Source of the DNA: Nitrincola alkalilacustris
Lineage (GTDB): Bacteria; Pseudomonadota; Gammaproteobacteria; Pseudomonadales; Balneatricaceae
Reading direction: 5' to 3'
Assembly (NCBI RefSeq): GCF_008973755.1
Contig: NZ_WBOM01000001.1
Location: 372,001-436,000, forward strand
DNA length: 64,000 nt
Part shown: in pieces, positions 44,488 through 54,053 of the stretch
Layout of the letters: the number at the start of each line of letters is the position of its first letter
How positions within the stretch are numbered: the stretch's first letter is position 1
The notes under the pieces: model-generated
Told to the model about the DNA's origin: nothing
Databases searched by the model: none
Seen by the model: only the letters and a program-made list of their open reading frames with translations
Translations under genes and position numbers: made by a program

Positions 44488-45513
44488 ATGTTTAAAAAGG
44501 TATTCAGGCCCTGGTTGCCAGCAGTCATGACAGTTCTGCTGGGTCTGCAGGTGCCTGCTGTGGTTGCTGATGAGCTGTTTCAGGGCAGTTATGCCGATCA
44601 TCCGGATGCGGCCGAGATGATTGCAAGGCTGGTTGCTGAGGGGTTTGACGAGCAGTATCTGCGTAATGTCCTGAATGATGCAACACGCCAGGAGAGTATT
44701 CTCGAACTCATGGACCGCCCTGCAGAAAGGCGCTTCAACTGGACGGAGTATCGTGCCCTCTTTGTAGAACCGATTCGCGTCAGCCAGGGGTTGGAGTTCT
44801 GGGCAGAGCATGAAGAAACACTGCAGCGAGCTGAAGAAACCTTTGGTGTGCCGGCTGAGATCATTGTGTCGATCATTGGTGTCGAAACCCGGTATGGCAG
44901 GATCATGGGGCGCCATCGTGTTCTGGATGCGCTGGCAACACTGGGATTTGACTATCCGCGCCGTGCCGAGTTTTTTCGTGGGCAGCTTGAGGATTACCTG
45001 CGCCTGACACGTGAAGAGTCCATACCTGCAGGTGAGTTGGTTGGCTCCTATGCAGGTGCTATGGGTTACGGGCAGTTTATTCCTTCGAGCTATCGTAATT
45101 ATGCGATAGATTTTGATGGTGATGGCAAGCGTAATATCTGGAGTAATGAAGTCGATGCGATTGGCAGTGTAGCCAATTACTTCAAAGAACATGGCTGGAT
45201 ACCGGGTGGTCAGGTGCGCAGCAATGTCGTGATGAATGAACCGGCAGATCCGGAGTGGATCAATGCCAGCCTGCTGCCTTCATTGACCTTGCGGGAGTGG
45301 CGGGACAGAGGTATCCATACCAGCAGTGATGTCTCGCTGGATCAGACGGCTGCTTTGCTGAGTTTCACTACCGATGAAGGTGAGCAATACTGGTTCGGAT
45401 TGCAGAACTTCTATGTCATATCACGCTATAATCACAGCCGTATGTACGCCATGGCTGTATATGAACTGAGTCGGGAACTGCGCCAGGCTCGTGATAAACT
45501 CAAGACCGAGTGA
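44488..45513 (+). CDS. mltB: Lytic murein transglycosylase B
   Basis: 341 aa with Sec signal peptide (residues ~1-27, ending VVADELF) but no lipobox, so likely soluble periplasmic rather than a lipoprotein as in E. coli. Catalytic Glu in IIGVETRYGRIMG; also SYAGAMGYGQFIPSSY and DFDGDGKRNIW. Cleaves peptidoglycan to 1,6-anhydro products during cell-wall growth. Confidence 0.92.
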   Translation: MFKKVFRPWLPAVMTVLLGLQVPAVVADELFQGSYADHPDAAEMIARLVAEGFDEQYLRNVLNDATRQESILELMDRPAERRFNWTEYRALFVEPIRVSQGLEFWAEHEETLQRAEETFGVPAEIIVSIIGVETRYGRIMGRHRVLDALATLGFDYPRRAEFFRGQLEDYLRLTREESIPAGELVGSYAGAMGYGQFIPSSYRNYAIDFDGDGKRNIWSNEVDAIGSVANYFKEHGWIPGGQVRSNVVMNEPADPEWINASLLPSLTLREWRDRGIHTSSDVSLDQTAALLSFTTDEGEQYWFGLQNFYVISRYNHSRMYAMAVYELSRELRQARDKLKTE

Positions 45514-45523
45514 ATATGGGAAA

Positions 45524-46390
45524 ATGATACGCATACTGATTATTGGCCTGTTGGCTATCGTGGTACTTGTCGGCTGCTCAACACCTGCAGAAAAGCCCAA
45601 GGTGGGGGAGGTTGAAAAACCAGCCAATACCGGGCGTTATTCGATGCTGCACGACAGGATGCCCAAGAATCCGCCGGATGTGAGCCGTGTGCCGGATGCG
45701 CAGCCGCGTTTTGAGCCTTATAGCCGCTCAGGTAATTTCAGTCCGTATCAGGTATTCGGGCAGACCTACCATGTCATGCCAACATCGCAGGGGTATCGTG
45801 AGCAGGGATATGCTTCCTGGTATGGTGAAAAGTTTCATGGTCATCTCACCTCCAACGGCGAAGTGTATGATATGTACGAAATGACGGCCGCGCACAAGTC
45901 CCTGCCGTTGCCTACCTATGCCAGAGTCACCAATCTGGAAAACGGGCGTGAGGTTATTGTGCGTATCAATGATCGTGGCCCTTTCCATGAAGGCCGTATC
46001 ATCGACCTCTCCTACGCGGCGGCTTATCGTCTGGATATCGTGCGCACCGGTACCGGTCGCGTTGAGGTGGAGGCTATCACGCTCGAGCCACAGCCTGAGA
46101 TCCAGTTTACATCTACGGGCGCACCCCGCGGGATGTCTACTGTTGTCAGCAGAGATAACAGCTTTCTTCAGATAGGTGCCTATTCCACAGAAGAAACCGC
46201 GCGTCAGGTACAGCAGCGTGTCAGAAGCCTGGTCAAGGATCTGCCGGTTGTGATCAGGCCGTCTGCACAATCTTCACGCACTCTCTATCGCGTTCAGGTC
46301 GGGCCTTTGCAACGTCAGACCACACTTGACAGCCTGATCGCTGCGCTTGAAGCCGCTGGCCTGGGCTCACCACACCTGGTCGATCTGTAA
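45524..46390 (+). CDS. rlpA: Septal ring lytic transglycosylase RlpA lipoprotein
   Basis: 288 aa from ATG 45524. Lipobox LVGC (Cys18). Double-psi beta-barrel domain with ASWYGEKFHGHLTSNGE, AAHKSLPLPTYARV and the catalytic Asp in NDRGPFHEGRIIDLS. C-terminal SPOR domain (about 215-285: FLQIGAYSTEE and YRVQVGPL) that binds denuded septal glycan. Acts in daughter-cell separation. Confidence 0.93.
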   Translation: MIRILIIGLLAIVVLVGCSTPAEKPKVGEVEKPANTGRYSMLHDRMPKNPPDVSRVPDAQPRFEPYSRSGNFSPYQVFGQTYHVMPTSQGYREQGYASWYGEKFHGHLTSNGEVYDMYEMTAAHKSLPLPTYARVTNLENGREVIVRINDRGPFHEGRIIDLSYAAAYRLDIVRTGTGRVEVEAITLEPQPEIQFTSTGAPRGMSTVVSRDNSFLQIGAYSTEETARQVQQRVRSLVKDLPVVIRPSAQSSRTLYRVQVGPLQRQTTLDSLIAALEAAGLGSPHLVDL

Positions 46391-46471
46391 AATATGATGC
46401 ATGGATGGAACCTTGACGGTTTGATTCAGTCAATCCGACGATAACAAAACTGTTCAGATAAAAGAGATAAC

Positions 46472-47638
46472 ATGGCTATTCGACGATCTAACCCTGTCTC
46501 AGCAATTCTTCTGGCGCTGGTGTTGCTCCTGGCTACCCTGCCGGTGCTGGCTTCGACCCTGATTCCTGCTCCGCCGCAGGTTGCTGCGCGTGCCTGGCTG
46601 GTAATGGATCCTGAAACCGGTGTGGTGATTGCCGCTCATAATGAGCATGAGCGTTTTGCACCGGCCAGTCTGACCAAGATGATGACCAGTTATATTGTCG
46701 AGCGTGAACTGCAAAATGGAAATATTTCCGAGCAGGATATGGTGACCATCAGTGAAAAAGCCTGGCGTACGGGTGGGTCACGCATGTTTGTGCAGGTAGG
46801 CACGCAGGTGAGTGTGATAGATCTGCTCAAAGGGGTGATTATTCAGTCAGGCAATGATGCCTCCGTTGCCCTGGCCGAGTATGTGGCCGGCAGTGAGCGC
46901 GCGTTTGCCGATATGATGAACCAGCATGCGGCACGACTGGGGATGGTCAATACCAATTTCGAGAATTCTACTGGTCTGCCAGGTGATCAGCACTACTCTT
47001 CGGCTATGGATCTGGCCATTCTGGGGCGGGCGCTGATTATAGAGTCGCCTGATTACTACAAGCTCAACTCTGAAAAAGAGTTTACCTATAATGAGATACG
47101 CCAGCCGAACCGCAACCGCCTGCTATGGCGGGATGAAAGTGTCGATGGTATCAAGACTGGCTTCACTAATGATGCGGGCTACTGCCTTGTTACATCTGCC
47201 GTGCGCGATGGCATGCGCCTGATAACCGTTGTGATGGGCGCCGACAGTGAAGAAGCGCGTGCTCAGCAGAGTCAGAGCCTGCTGAACTATGCCTTTCGCT
47301 TTTATAGAACACAGTCACTCTACGATGCCGGGCAGGTGATGAATGAATCCCGTATCTGGGGTGGTGACGGCGATCTGGTAAGGCTGGGAGTTGCCGAGCG
47401 TCTGGCTGTTACTCTGCCACGTGGCCAGGAAGACAGTGTTGAAGTCACTCTGGATATGCCGCGCCATATCAAGGCACCTGTGATGCAGGGGCAGGAGCTG
47501 GGACAGGTTGTGGTGTCCATGAATGGTGAGCAGCTCCGCAGCATGCCTCTGGTCGCACTTGAAAGCGTCGAGCAGGGCAGTTTGCTGAAGCGTATCTGGC
47601 ATGCAATCATGCTGTTCTTCCTTGGGTTTTTCTCCTGA
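46472..47638 (+). CDS. dacA: D-alanyl-D-alanine carboxypeptidase (PBP5/6 type)
   Basis: 388 aa with signal peptide (residues ~1-27). Active-site Ser66-L-T-K in PASLTKMM, SGN (IQSGNDAS), KTG (GIKTGFTNDAG). A C-terminal beta domain is followed by an amphipathic/hydrophobic tail (IWHAIMLFFLGFFS) that anchors it to the inner membrane. Trims pentapeptide side chains of peptidoglycan. Confidence 0.94.
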   Translation: MAIRRSNPVSAILLALVLLLATLPVLASTLIPAPPQVAARAWLVMDPETGVVIAAHNEHERFAPASLTKMMTSYIVERELQNGNISEQDMVTISEKAWRTGGSRMFVQVGTQVSVIDLLKGVIIQSGNDASVALAEYVAGSERAFADMMNQHAARLGMVNTNFENSTGLPGDQHYSSAMDLAILGRALIIESPDYYKLNSEKEFTYNEIRQPNRNRLLWRDESVDGIKTGFTNDAGYCLVTSAVRDGMRLITVVMGADSEEARAQQSQSLLNYAFRFYRTQSLYDAGQVMNESRIWGGDGDLVRLGVAERLAVTLPRGQEDSVEVTLDMPRHIKAPVMQGQELGQVVVSMNGEQLRSMPLVALESVEQGSLLKRIWHAIMLFFLGFFS

Positions 47639-47670
47639 GCGGATGGTCTGAGCTGGATGGCTGAGTGGCT

Positions 47671-48540
47671 ATGAGTGCTGATATTGTTTATCTGAATGGG
47701 CAGTATCTGCCAGCTGACGAAGCCAGAATCTCGGTCTTTGATCGCGGCTTTCTATTTTCCGACAGTGTATATGAGGTAATTCCCTTCTATCAGGGGCAGG
47801 GCTTTCGGCTGGAGCAGCACCTGGCAAGGCTGGAAAACAGTCTGCGGATGATCTCGCTAGAAGCCAGTTATCCCTGGGAGGCGATACTTTCAGAGCTGAT
47901 CAGTCGCAATGGCGGTGGTAATCTGTCTGCCTATCTGCAGGTGACACGTGGTAATGCGGGTCGGCGCAGCTTTGTCTATGATGCTGACCTGCAACCAACG
48001 GTTTTTGCCTGTTGCAGTCCGATCAGAGATATTTACGCGGCAGGGCCGGAACAGCAGGTTGAGTACCGAGTCATTGTGACTGAAGATCAGCGCTGGCGCC
48101 GTTGTGATATCAAGGCTACTGGCTTGCTGCCGAATATACTTGCACAGCAGCAGGCGCGCCAGGTTGGTGCTGATGAGGCGCTGCTGATGCGCGACGGGCG
48201 TCTTATGGAGGGTGCCTCCAGTAATCTGTTCATTGTACGTGATGGCGTTATTCATACACCGTCCATGAGCTATGGGATTCTGGGTGGCACAACGCGAGAG
48301 TTGGTGATTGAGCTGGCTCAGGCGCATCAGCTTCCCTTGCAGGAGAGTGATTTCGGCTACACTGAACTGATACAGGCAGACGAGGTGTGGATCACCAGCT
48401 CCACTCGGGGTGTCGTCCCGGTTATTGAGGTGGATAGTCAGATGATAGGCCAGGGAAAGAAAGGACCGCTATGGCGTCTGATGTTTGAATATTTTACCCG
48501 GCAGCAGCGTGAGCTGATGGCCGGAGAAGGGCATGTATGA
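47671..48540 (+). CDS. dat: D-amino acid aminotransferase (class IV PLP)
   Basis: 289 aa from ATG 47671. Class IV aminotransferase: FDRGFLFSDSVYEVIPFYQG near residue 20, PLP lysine in CDIKATGLLPNIL near 150, EGASSNLFIV near 178, and GGTTRELVIELA. Probably makes D-alanine/D-glutamate; placement directly after dacA and before ybeD is the arrangement in Pseudomonas. Branched-chain or ADC-lyase type activity cannot be excluded. Stop overlaps ybeD by 4 bp. Confidence 0.86.
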   Translation: MSADIVYLNGQYLPADEARISVFDRGFLFSDSVYEVIPFYQGQGFRLEQHLARLENSLRMISLEASYPWEAILSELISRNGGGNLSAYLQVTRGNAGRRSFVYDADLQPTVFACCSPIRDIYAAGPEQQVEYRVIVTEDQRWRRCDIKATGLLPNILAQQQARQVGADEALLMRDGRLMEGASSNLFIVRDGVIHTPSMSYGILGGTTRELVIELAQAHQLPLQESDFGYTELIQADEVWITSSTRGVVPVIEVDSQMIGQGKKGPLWRLMFEYFTRQQRELMAGEGHV

Positions 48541-48812
48541 GCGAAATGAACGAAGCACCCAAGATATCCTTTCCCTGTCCCGACTATCCGATAAAGGTAG
48601 TGGGCGATGCGCATGAGACCTTTCGCAGCTATGTGATAGAGACAGTACAGATTCATGCGCCGGATCTTGATATCACTCAGGTGACAGTAAATAACAGTCG
48701 TAACGGCCGTTTCCAGTCCATTCGGCTGAAAATCACCGCGACCGGTGAGGCGCAGCTGCAAAAACTGTTTGAAGATCTTAAGGCTTCCGGTCGTGTGCAT
48801 ATGGTGCTATGA
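48537..48812 (+). CDS. ybeD: DUF493/YbeD-family small protein
   Basis: 91 aa. Family motifs: [14 protein letters not shown] at residue 9, [18 protein letters not shown], and the C-terminal [11 protein letters not shown]-like fold; function unsettled. Conserved between dacA and lipB and coupled to both neighbours by ATGA overlaps. Confidence 0.92.
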   Translation: MSEMNEAPKISFPCPDYPIKVVGDAHETFRSYVIETVQIHAPDLDITQVTVNNSRNGRFQSIRLKITATGEAQLQKLFEDLKASGRVHMVL

Positions 48813-49498
48813 GTCAGCTCGATGTAACGAATGTAGCCGACCAACTGATCCTGCGTAATCTCGGGCTGCAGGCCTATGAGCCAATCTGGCGCAGAATGCA
48901 GGCTTTCACGGATCAGCGTGGTGATGATACTCCGGATGAGATCTGGTGCCTTGAACATCAGCCTGTCTATACGCAGGGTCAGGCGGGTAAACCCGAGCAT
49001 CTGCTCAATCCCGGCGACATTCCGGTGGTGCAGGTGGATCGGGGTGGTCAGGTGACCTACCATGGCCCCGGGCAACTGGTTGTTTATCTGCTGCTGAATC
49101 TGCGCCGGCGTAAACTGGGGGTGCGGGATGTCGTGACACTGATGGAGAACGCAGTGATCGAACTGCTCTCTTTGCAGGGGGTCACGGCAGCGGCCAAGCC
49201 GGATGCACCCGGTGTCTATGTGGCAGAAGCCAAAATTGCCTCACTGGGTTTGCGGGTGCGCAGAGGCTGCTCCTTTCATGGTCTGGCACTGAATGTCGCA
49301 ATGGATCTTGAACCCTTCCAGCGCATCAACCCCTGCGGTTACGCTGGTATGCCGATGGCCCAACTGGCCGGGTTTTCTCCCGATATCACAGTACAGCAGG
49401 CTGCTGATACGCTGCTCGATTATCTGTGTACACAGATCGGCTATACCAGCATTTCCCGAGCTTCATCTCTGGATGAAGAGCCCCTTGTCGCGTCCTGA
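48809..49498 (+). CDS. lipB: Lipoyl(octanoyl) transferase
   Basis: 229 aa. Catalytic Lys in [15 protein letters not shown] and Cys in [14 protein letters not shown]; also the [18 protein letters not shown] motif. Moves octanoyl from acyl carrier protein to lipoyl domains. The usual next gene, lipA, does not follow; an unrelated regulator starts on the other strand. Confidence 0.95.
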   Translation: MSQLDVTNVADQLILRNLGLQAYEPIWRRMQAFTDQRGDDTPDEIWCLEHQPVYTQGQAGKPEHLLNPGDIPVVQVDRGGQVTYHGPGQLVVYLLLNLRRRKLGVRDVVTLMENAVIELLSLQGVTAAAKPDAPGVYVAEAKIASLGLRVRRGCSFHGLALNVAMDLEPFQRINPCGYAGMPMAQLAGFSPDITVQQAADTLLDYLCTQIGYTSISRASSLDEEPLVAS

Positions 49499-49506
49499 CA
49501 TCAATA

Positions 49507-50937
49507 TCAGACCAGCATATTCATGCACTGCGGCGGTGTTTGCAGCAAGCGCTGTATGCGTTGCAGTGCAGTATCCAACTGCTGCCTGTCCCCGGGTGGG
49601 CTGACGCAGAAGCGCACTGCCTGAGGGGCGGGGTGGTTGCCGGCGCAAAAGGGTTCAGCGCTGAGAATTCGCACCCCTTCACGCATGGCAGCCTGTACAA
49701 AGTCGCTGGCTCGCCAGGGCTCGGGCATATTCAGCCAGACCATGAAACCATAGGGGTTGTGCTGATAGTCATAGCCCTCGAGATAACGGGTAACCAGCCG
49801 TTGGCGCTCGTTGACCTCCTGCCACTGCCATTTTGCCTGCTCATCGGCTTCACCATTCTCGATCCACTGACACAGAACCGTTGCCGGCAGTGGTGGGCAC
49901 ATCCAGCACTGGGCACGCAGCGCATTTTTCATCAGGCGCATCAGGTGCTCCGGTGCCTTGATGACGCCGACACAGATACCGCCAGCCAGCAGCTTGGAAA
50001 AGCTGAACAGGTGACAGGCTCTCTCAGGCACTATCTCACACAGAGGCGTCAGTCGCTCGCTGGCAGGCAGCGCCTGAGTGGCATCCTCCAGAATCAGGAA
50101 ATCATAGCGCTCGGCCAGCTCTGCCATTTGATGACGGCGTTCGAGCGACATGCGGATGCTGGTTGGGTTGTTCAGGTCCGGCATCAGGTAGACCAGTCTC
50201 GGATGCTGCTGTTGGCAGACGCGCTCCAGTGCAGCTACATCCATACCTTCAGCATCCATGGCGACTCCCTGATGACGCAGCCCCAGTTGCTTGCAGGCAG
50301 CGATCAGACCCGGATAGGTGAGATTGTCAGATATCACCAGCTCTCCGGGTCGCAACAAGGATTGCAGCGTTGTGAAAATGCCGTGCTGTCCACCCTGTGT
50401 CAGCAGAAGGTCATCGGCAGTGGCTGTTACACCATACCGGCTGAGCCACTGGGCCAGAGTCTGGCGTCGCTCATGCATGCCCTGTTCCGGCTGGTAGGAG
50501 AGGGCTGCTGTCAATGCCGATGGATCACAGCTCACCTGCTGCAGAGCTCGTCCGAAGCGCTCTATACGGGTTGGGTCCGGGATGGTAAGGCTCATCGACA
50601 GGTCAATTTCACCCAGCTCAAGTGGAACCGGATGGTTGAAGATGGGGGTCTTGTTGGTGTTGTGATCCCGAACATAGGTGCCGCTGCCCACCTGGGCCGT
50701 TAGAATGCCACGTCGCTCCGCTTCAGCATAGGCGCGTGTGATTGTACCGGTAGTGACACTCAGGGCATCGGCCAGCAGGCGTTGGGGTGGCAGTCGAGTA
50801 CCCGCAGGGAGTGTGCCATTGCGAACGGCATCAGTGATGGCGTCCGCCAGAGCTCGATAACGAGGGCCGGGGTAGATGGCCAGCTCCGGCAGCCAGTTGC
50901 AGCGCTGGCGAGCTTTTTCCTGAGTTGAAAATGTCAT
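49507..50937 (-). CDS. MocR/PdxR-type regulator (GntR HTH + aminotransferase domain)
   Basis: 476 aa. N-terminal winged helix (about residues 20-88: GTRLPPQRLLADALSVTTGTITRAY split across the two helices) and a C-terminal class I aminotransferase-like domain with the PLP lysine in LFSFSKLLAGGICVGVI. Such proteins sense PLP or an amino-acid/PLP adduct and regulate transcription. Divergent from the LysE exporter across 110 bp, which it probably controls. It is 8 bp from the end of lipB. Confidence 0.87.
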   Translation of the reverse strand: MTFSTQEKARQRCNWLPELAIYPGPRYRALADAITDAVRNGTLPAGTRLPPQRLLADALSVTTGTITRAYAEAERRGILTAQVGSGTYVRDHNTNKTPIFNHPVPLELGEIDLSMSLTIPDPTRIERFGRALQQVSCDPSALTAALSYQPEQGMHERRQTLAQWLSRYGVTATADDLLLTQGGQHGIFTTLQSLLRPGELVISDNLTYPGLIAACKQLGLRHQGVAMDAEGMDVAALERVCQQQHPRLVYLMPDLNNPTSIRMSLERRHQMAELAERYDFLILEDATQALPASERLTPLCEIVPERACHLFSFSKLLAGGICVGVIKAPEHLMRLMKNALRAQCWMCPPLPATVLCQWIENGEADEQAKWQWQEVNERQRLVTRYLEGYDYQHNPYGFMVWLNMPEPWRASDFVQAAMREGVRILSAEPFCAGNHPAPQAVRFCVSPPGDRQQLDTALQRIQRLLQTPPQCMNMLV

Positions 50938-50952
50938 GGTAACAATAATCCA

Positions 50953-51009
50953 ATTGAACCTTTTTCCTAAGAGTATATGCTCATATTGTACCTTTCAATA
51001 GGGTTCAAT
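50953..51009. promoter_or_regulatory. Repeated ATTGWACC operator candidates between mocR-type gene and lysE-type gene
   Basis: ATTGAACC (50953-50960), ATTGTACC (50985-50992) and the inverse GGTTCAAT (51002-51009). The direct copies are 32 bp apart (three turns) and the last two face each other. MocR regulators usually bind such repeats in the gap to the target gene. Confidence 0.55.
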
Positions 51010-51047
51010 CAGTTTGAATGAATCCATACAATCATGAGTAAGAGACA

Positions 51048-51695
51048 ATGATGCCGATCGAAAGCGGTTTGACTCTGGGCTGGCAGTTGAATATGGAAGG
51101 GTTGCTGCTGCTGGCGCCTGCTGCGATATACATGATGGCAATGACACTGACACCGGGCCCCAATAATGTGATGTTGACGGCATCCGGTGCAAACTACGGC
51201 TATCGGCGAACAATGCCGCATATCATGGGGATACTGCTGGGCTGCTTTATCCTGTTCAGCCTGATTGCACTGGGTCTGGGTCTTCTGTTTGAGCGCTACC
51301 CAGTGGTGCAGACGTTCCTTAAAATAGTCGGCAGCATCTATTTGCTCTGGTTGGCATGGAAGATCGCGCGTGCAGCTCCTCCAAATCTGGATATCACTGG
51401 CGACAGCAGGCCCTTGCTGCTCTGGCAGGCCGCTGCATTCCAGTTTGCCAACCCCAAGGCATGGGTCATGGGGTTGGCGCTGATGGCTGGTTTTCTGCCA
51501 GAGGGAGGGAATCCTGTCCTCAATGCTTTATTTCTTGCGGCTTTCAGTGAGCTTGTGGCCTGGCCCTGCATCTCACTCTGGGCCCTGTTTGGTGTGGCGC
51601 TGGGCAAGCTCCTGAAAACACCACTGCACTGGCGCTGGTTCAATGGTGTCATGGGTGCCATGACGGCAGCCTGTGTGGTGTTTATACTGGCTTGA
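51048..51695 (+). CDS. LysE/RhtB-family amino acid exporter
   Basis: 215 aa (ATG 51048; a second ATG at 51051) with six predicted membrane helices. Family motif TPGPNNVMLTASGANYGYRR near residue 35, and QFANPKAWVMGLALMAGF near 130. Exports an amino acid or related metabolite; substrate unknown. Likely regulated by the divergent MocR-type protein. Confidence 0.86.
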   Translation: MMPIESGLTLGWQLNMEGLLLLAPAAIYMMAMTLTPGPNNVMLTASGANYGYRRTMPHIMGILLGCFILFSLIALGLGLLFERYPVVQTFLKIVGSIYLLWLAWKIARAAPPNLDITGDSRPLLLWQAAAFQFANPKAWVMGLALMAGFLPEGGNPVLNALFLAAFSELVAWPCISLWALFGVALGKLLKTPLHWRWFNGVMGAMTAACVVFILA

Positions 51696-51777
51696 AAATG
51701 CTCTGGTGGGCTGGTGTTCTGTGCAGAAATGACATGCTATTCTATCTCTTCTGGCTTGCTACTTGCTGATACATTCG

Positions 51778-51792
51778 GTTACACACGGTAAC
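51778..51792. promoter_or_regulatory. Palindrome GTTAC-N5-GTAAC upstream of MFS gene
   Basis: Perfect 5-bp arms spaced by ACACG in the 172 bp gap before the MFS transporter. Size fits a dimeric repressor site; no regulator gene is adjacent. Confidence 0.3.
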
Positions 51793-51867
51793 TGGATAGT
51801 ATCGCTACAAGCGTGCAGTATCGGCATGCCCCCTCTTTCTACAGATCATCATCTTACAGAGTAAATC

Positions 51868-53040
51868 ATGGCTAATTCACTGCCTGCTGCTGTGCGGTCG
51901 GGCGCGCTGTCACAGCCCACTTTGTCCTATTTTCTGATGTTTATCGCGATAGGCATGGTCAGCGGTATTCTTGGGCCAAGCCTGACACATCTGGCTGAGC
52001 AGACAGGTTCAACCATGAGCCAGATTGCGCTGCTCTTTACTGCGCGTGCACTTGGGGTCATGTGTGGAGCGGTTATCACCGGGCGTCTGCTGGACCGTTT
52101 TGATGGTCATCGTATCATTCTGGTGATGATTATTTTGACGCTTGTCAGCATGTTGCTGGTTCCGCTGAGTCCGCTGTTGTTGATGATGCTGGTGATCTTC
52201 GTTTTGGGTTACGCCGAGGTGTCGATCAATGTCGGTGGCAATCTCATGCTGATGCGCTGCTATCGGGAGCGATCCGGTCCCTATATCAGCGCCTTGCATT
52301 TCTGCTTTGGTCTGGGTGCGATGACGGTACCACTGCTGGTGGTATGGTCACTGAGTTTATCAGGTACGGTCATCTGGGGTTTCTGGGCTGTTGCGCTGCT
52401 GCTGTTGATGGTGGGTCTGATGCTTTTCCCCCAGCCCAGCCCGGCTCCTCCTGAGACGCAGGTTGCCGAAGCAGAAGATAAGTCTGTTGATCTGCCGCTG
52501 TTTCTGGTTCTGCTGTTGATGTTCAGTATTTATGTCGGGATCGAGATGACCTATGCCGGTTGGATCAGCACCTATGCGGTTCTGGAGGGGCTGGGCAGTT
52601 CTGATTCGGCTTATCTGGTGTCAGTGTTCTGGTTCAGCCTGTCTATCGGTCGATTACTGGCTATTCCGCTACTGAGAACTGGGCGTTACATGACAATACT
52701 GTTGGGATGCTTTCTACTGGCAGTGCTGATGATCATCAGCCTGATCCAGGGTGCTTTATCGCTGTTCTGGATTACGCTGTTGTTTGGGTTGTCGATGTCG
52801 GCGATTTTTCCGACGCTGTTCACCCTGGGAAATCTGTTGTTGAAACTTAATGGCAAGTTGACCGGGTTGATTTTTCTTTCCTGTGGCGTTGGTGCCATGG
52901 TGGCTCCCAGTCTGACGGGGCCGCTGATTGATGCATATGGTACCGGTGCCATGCCGGTACTGCTGCTGGGAATGATGCTGATCATGATGCTGGGGCTGGT
53001 AGTACTGCACTGGCGCAAAAAATCAAAAGTCTCGGGCTGA
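51868..53040 (+). CDS. Major facilitator superfamily transporter
   Basis: 390 aa with about 12 membrane helices and a hydrophilic central loop (PAPPETQVAEAEDKSVD, about residues 190-208). The loop 2-3 motif is GRLLDRFDGHRI, typical of MFS. N-half LGYAEVSINVGGNLMLMRC and C-half SMSAIFPTLFTLGNL resemble the FucP/MFSD4-like sugar branch, but the substrate is not assignable. Confidence 0.8.
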   Translation: MANSLPAAVRSGALSQPTLSYFLMFIAIGMVSGILGPSLTHLAEQTGSTMSQIALLFTARALGVMCGAVITGRLLDRFDGHRIILVMIILTLVSMLLVPLSPLLLMMLVIFVLGYAEVSINVGGNLMLMRCYRERSGPYISALHFCFGLGAMTVPLLVVWSLSLSGTVIWGFWAVALLLLMVGLMLFPQPSPAPPETQVAEAEDKSVDLPLFLVLLLMFSIYVGIEMTYAGWISTYAVLEGLGSSDSAYLVSVFWFSLSIGRLLAIPLLRTGRYMTILLGCFLLAVLMIISLIQGALSLFWITLLFGLSMSAIFPTLFTLGNLLLKLNGKLTGLIFLSCGVGAMVAPSLTGPLIDAYGTGAMPVLLLGMMLIMMLGLVVLHWRKKSKVSG

Positions 53041-53080
53041 GCTTTGTCGTGTATTGGAAAAGGTAGTGTTGGATTTAAAA

Positions 53081-53689
53081 TTAAATGCCCGACAGAAACC
53101 CGCCAATGCCGCTCATGACCAGTTGAGCAGCCATCGCTGCCAGAATCAGGCCGGTGATCTTACTCAGTATGTTCAGGCCTGTACGGCCCAGCAGTTTTTC
53201 AAAGAAAGTGCTCAGATGCAGCAATACCAGCAGGCAGGCCAGTGCCAGCGTCATGCCGAGAATGCCGGTGAACAGGTCCCATCCGGTCAGTTCCGCACCA
53301 TAGACCAGTATCGCGCCGATGGTTGCCGGACCGATGATGGTGGGTATGGCCAGGGGTACAACAGACACATCATCACGCTCCTCTTTCGGCATGCCCGTTG
53401 CGTGGGTGCGGATACCATCGCGCACCAGGCTGACCGCAGACAGGAACAGAAGTATGCCAGCGCCGATGCGGAAGGAGTCGAGCGTGATGCCCAGAACGCT
53501 AAACAGGGCACCACCGAAAAACATCAGAACCAGGCTGGTAAACAGTGAGGCAAAGACCGCACGATTGGCGACACGTCGGCACTCTTTGCGGGTCTGCCCG
53601 CGGGTCAGAGCCAGGAACATGGATACAACGAAAAAGGGTGCAAACAGGAAAAAGAATTTGATCCAGGTCGAGAACAGCAGGGTCATCAT
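53081..53689 (-). CDS. MarC-family integral membrane protein
   Basis: 202 aa from ATG 53687-53689, GGAG 8 nt upstream. Six predicted membrane helices; family segments FFLFAPFFVVSMFLALT, SFRIGAGILLFLSAV and VPLAIPTIIGPATIGAILV. MarC/UPF0056 proteins are of unknown transport function; despite the name they do not confer multiple antibiotic resistance. Confidence 0.9.
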   Translation of the reverse strand: MMTLLFSTWIKFFFLFAPFFVVSMFLALTRGQTRKECRRVANRAVFASLFTSLVLMFFGGALFSVLGITLDSFRIGAGILLFLSAVSLVRDGIRTHATGMPKEERDDVSVVPLAIPTIIGPATIGAILVYGAELTGWDLFTGILGMTLALACLLVLLHLSTFFEKLLGRTGLNILSKITGLILAAMAAQLVMSGIGGFLSGI

Positions 53690-53871
53690 GTCAGGGGCTC
53701 CACAGGACGGGGTTTACGTGTTTGCTCACCCGACGCAGGGTGCTTGAATACAAGAATAGCCCATGGAAATAGAGTCACTCGGTCTAAGCAACTATAAAAG
53801 CAATTATAAAAATAACTATGAGGGCTGAAGAGGGTCTTTCCAGAAAATAACTGAGCTTGGAATGCCCAGGT

Positions 53872-53958
53872 TGGTAGCGGTGGGCGGACTCGAACCGCCA
53901 CGCCCGTTAAGGCAACGGATTTTGAATCCGTCGTGTCTACCAATTTCACCACACCGCC
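53872..53958 (-). tRNA. tRNA-Leu (anticodon CAA)
   Basis: 87 nt including encoded CCA (53872-53874). Anticodon arm ACGGA-TTCAAAA-TCCGT, T arm GGCGG-TTCGAGT-CCGCC, D arm with GGTGAAATTGGTAGAC, and the long variable arm of type II tRNAs. Acceptor stem 5' GGCGGTG pairs with CACCGCT, leaving a G1-U72 wobble at the end. Reads UUG codons. Confidence 0.95.
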
Positions 53959-54053
53959 AACTTCTGGAATCTACTTTTTGAACTCTACACTTTGACTACC
54001 TGGAGCGGTTTCGGTAAAGCAGACCCGCTGCAAACCGGTAATCAAGGTCGCAC

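Noticed and set aside
53872-53958. tRNA-Leu as integration site of a mobile element
   Set aside because: No integrase gene and no repeated copy of the tRNA 3' end nearby; both neighbours are ordinary chromosomal genes.
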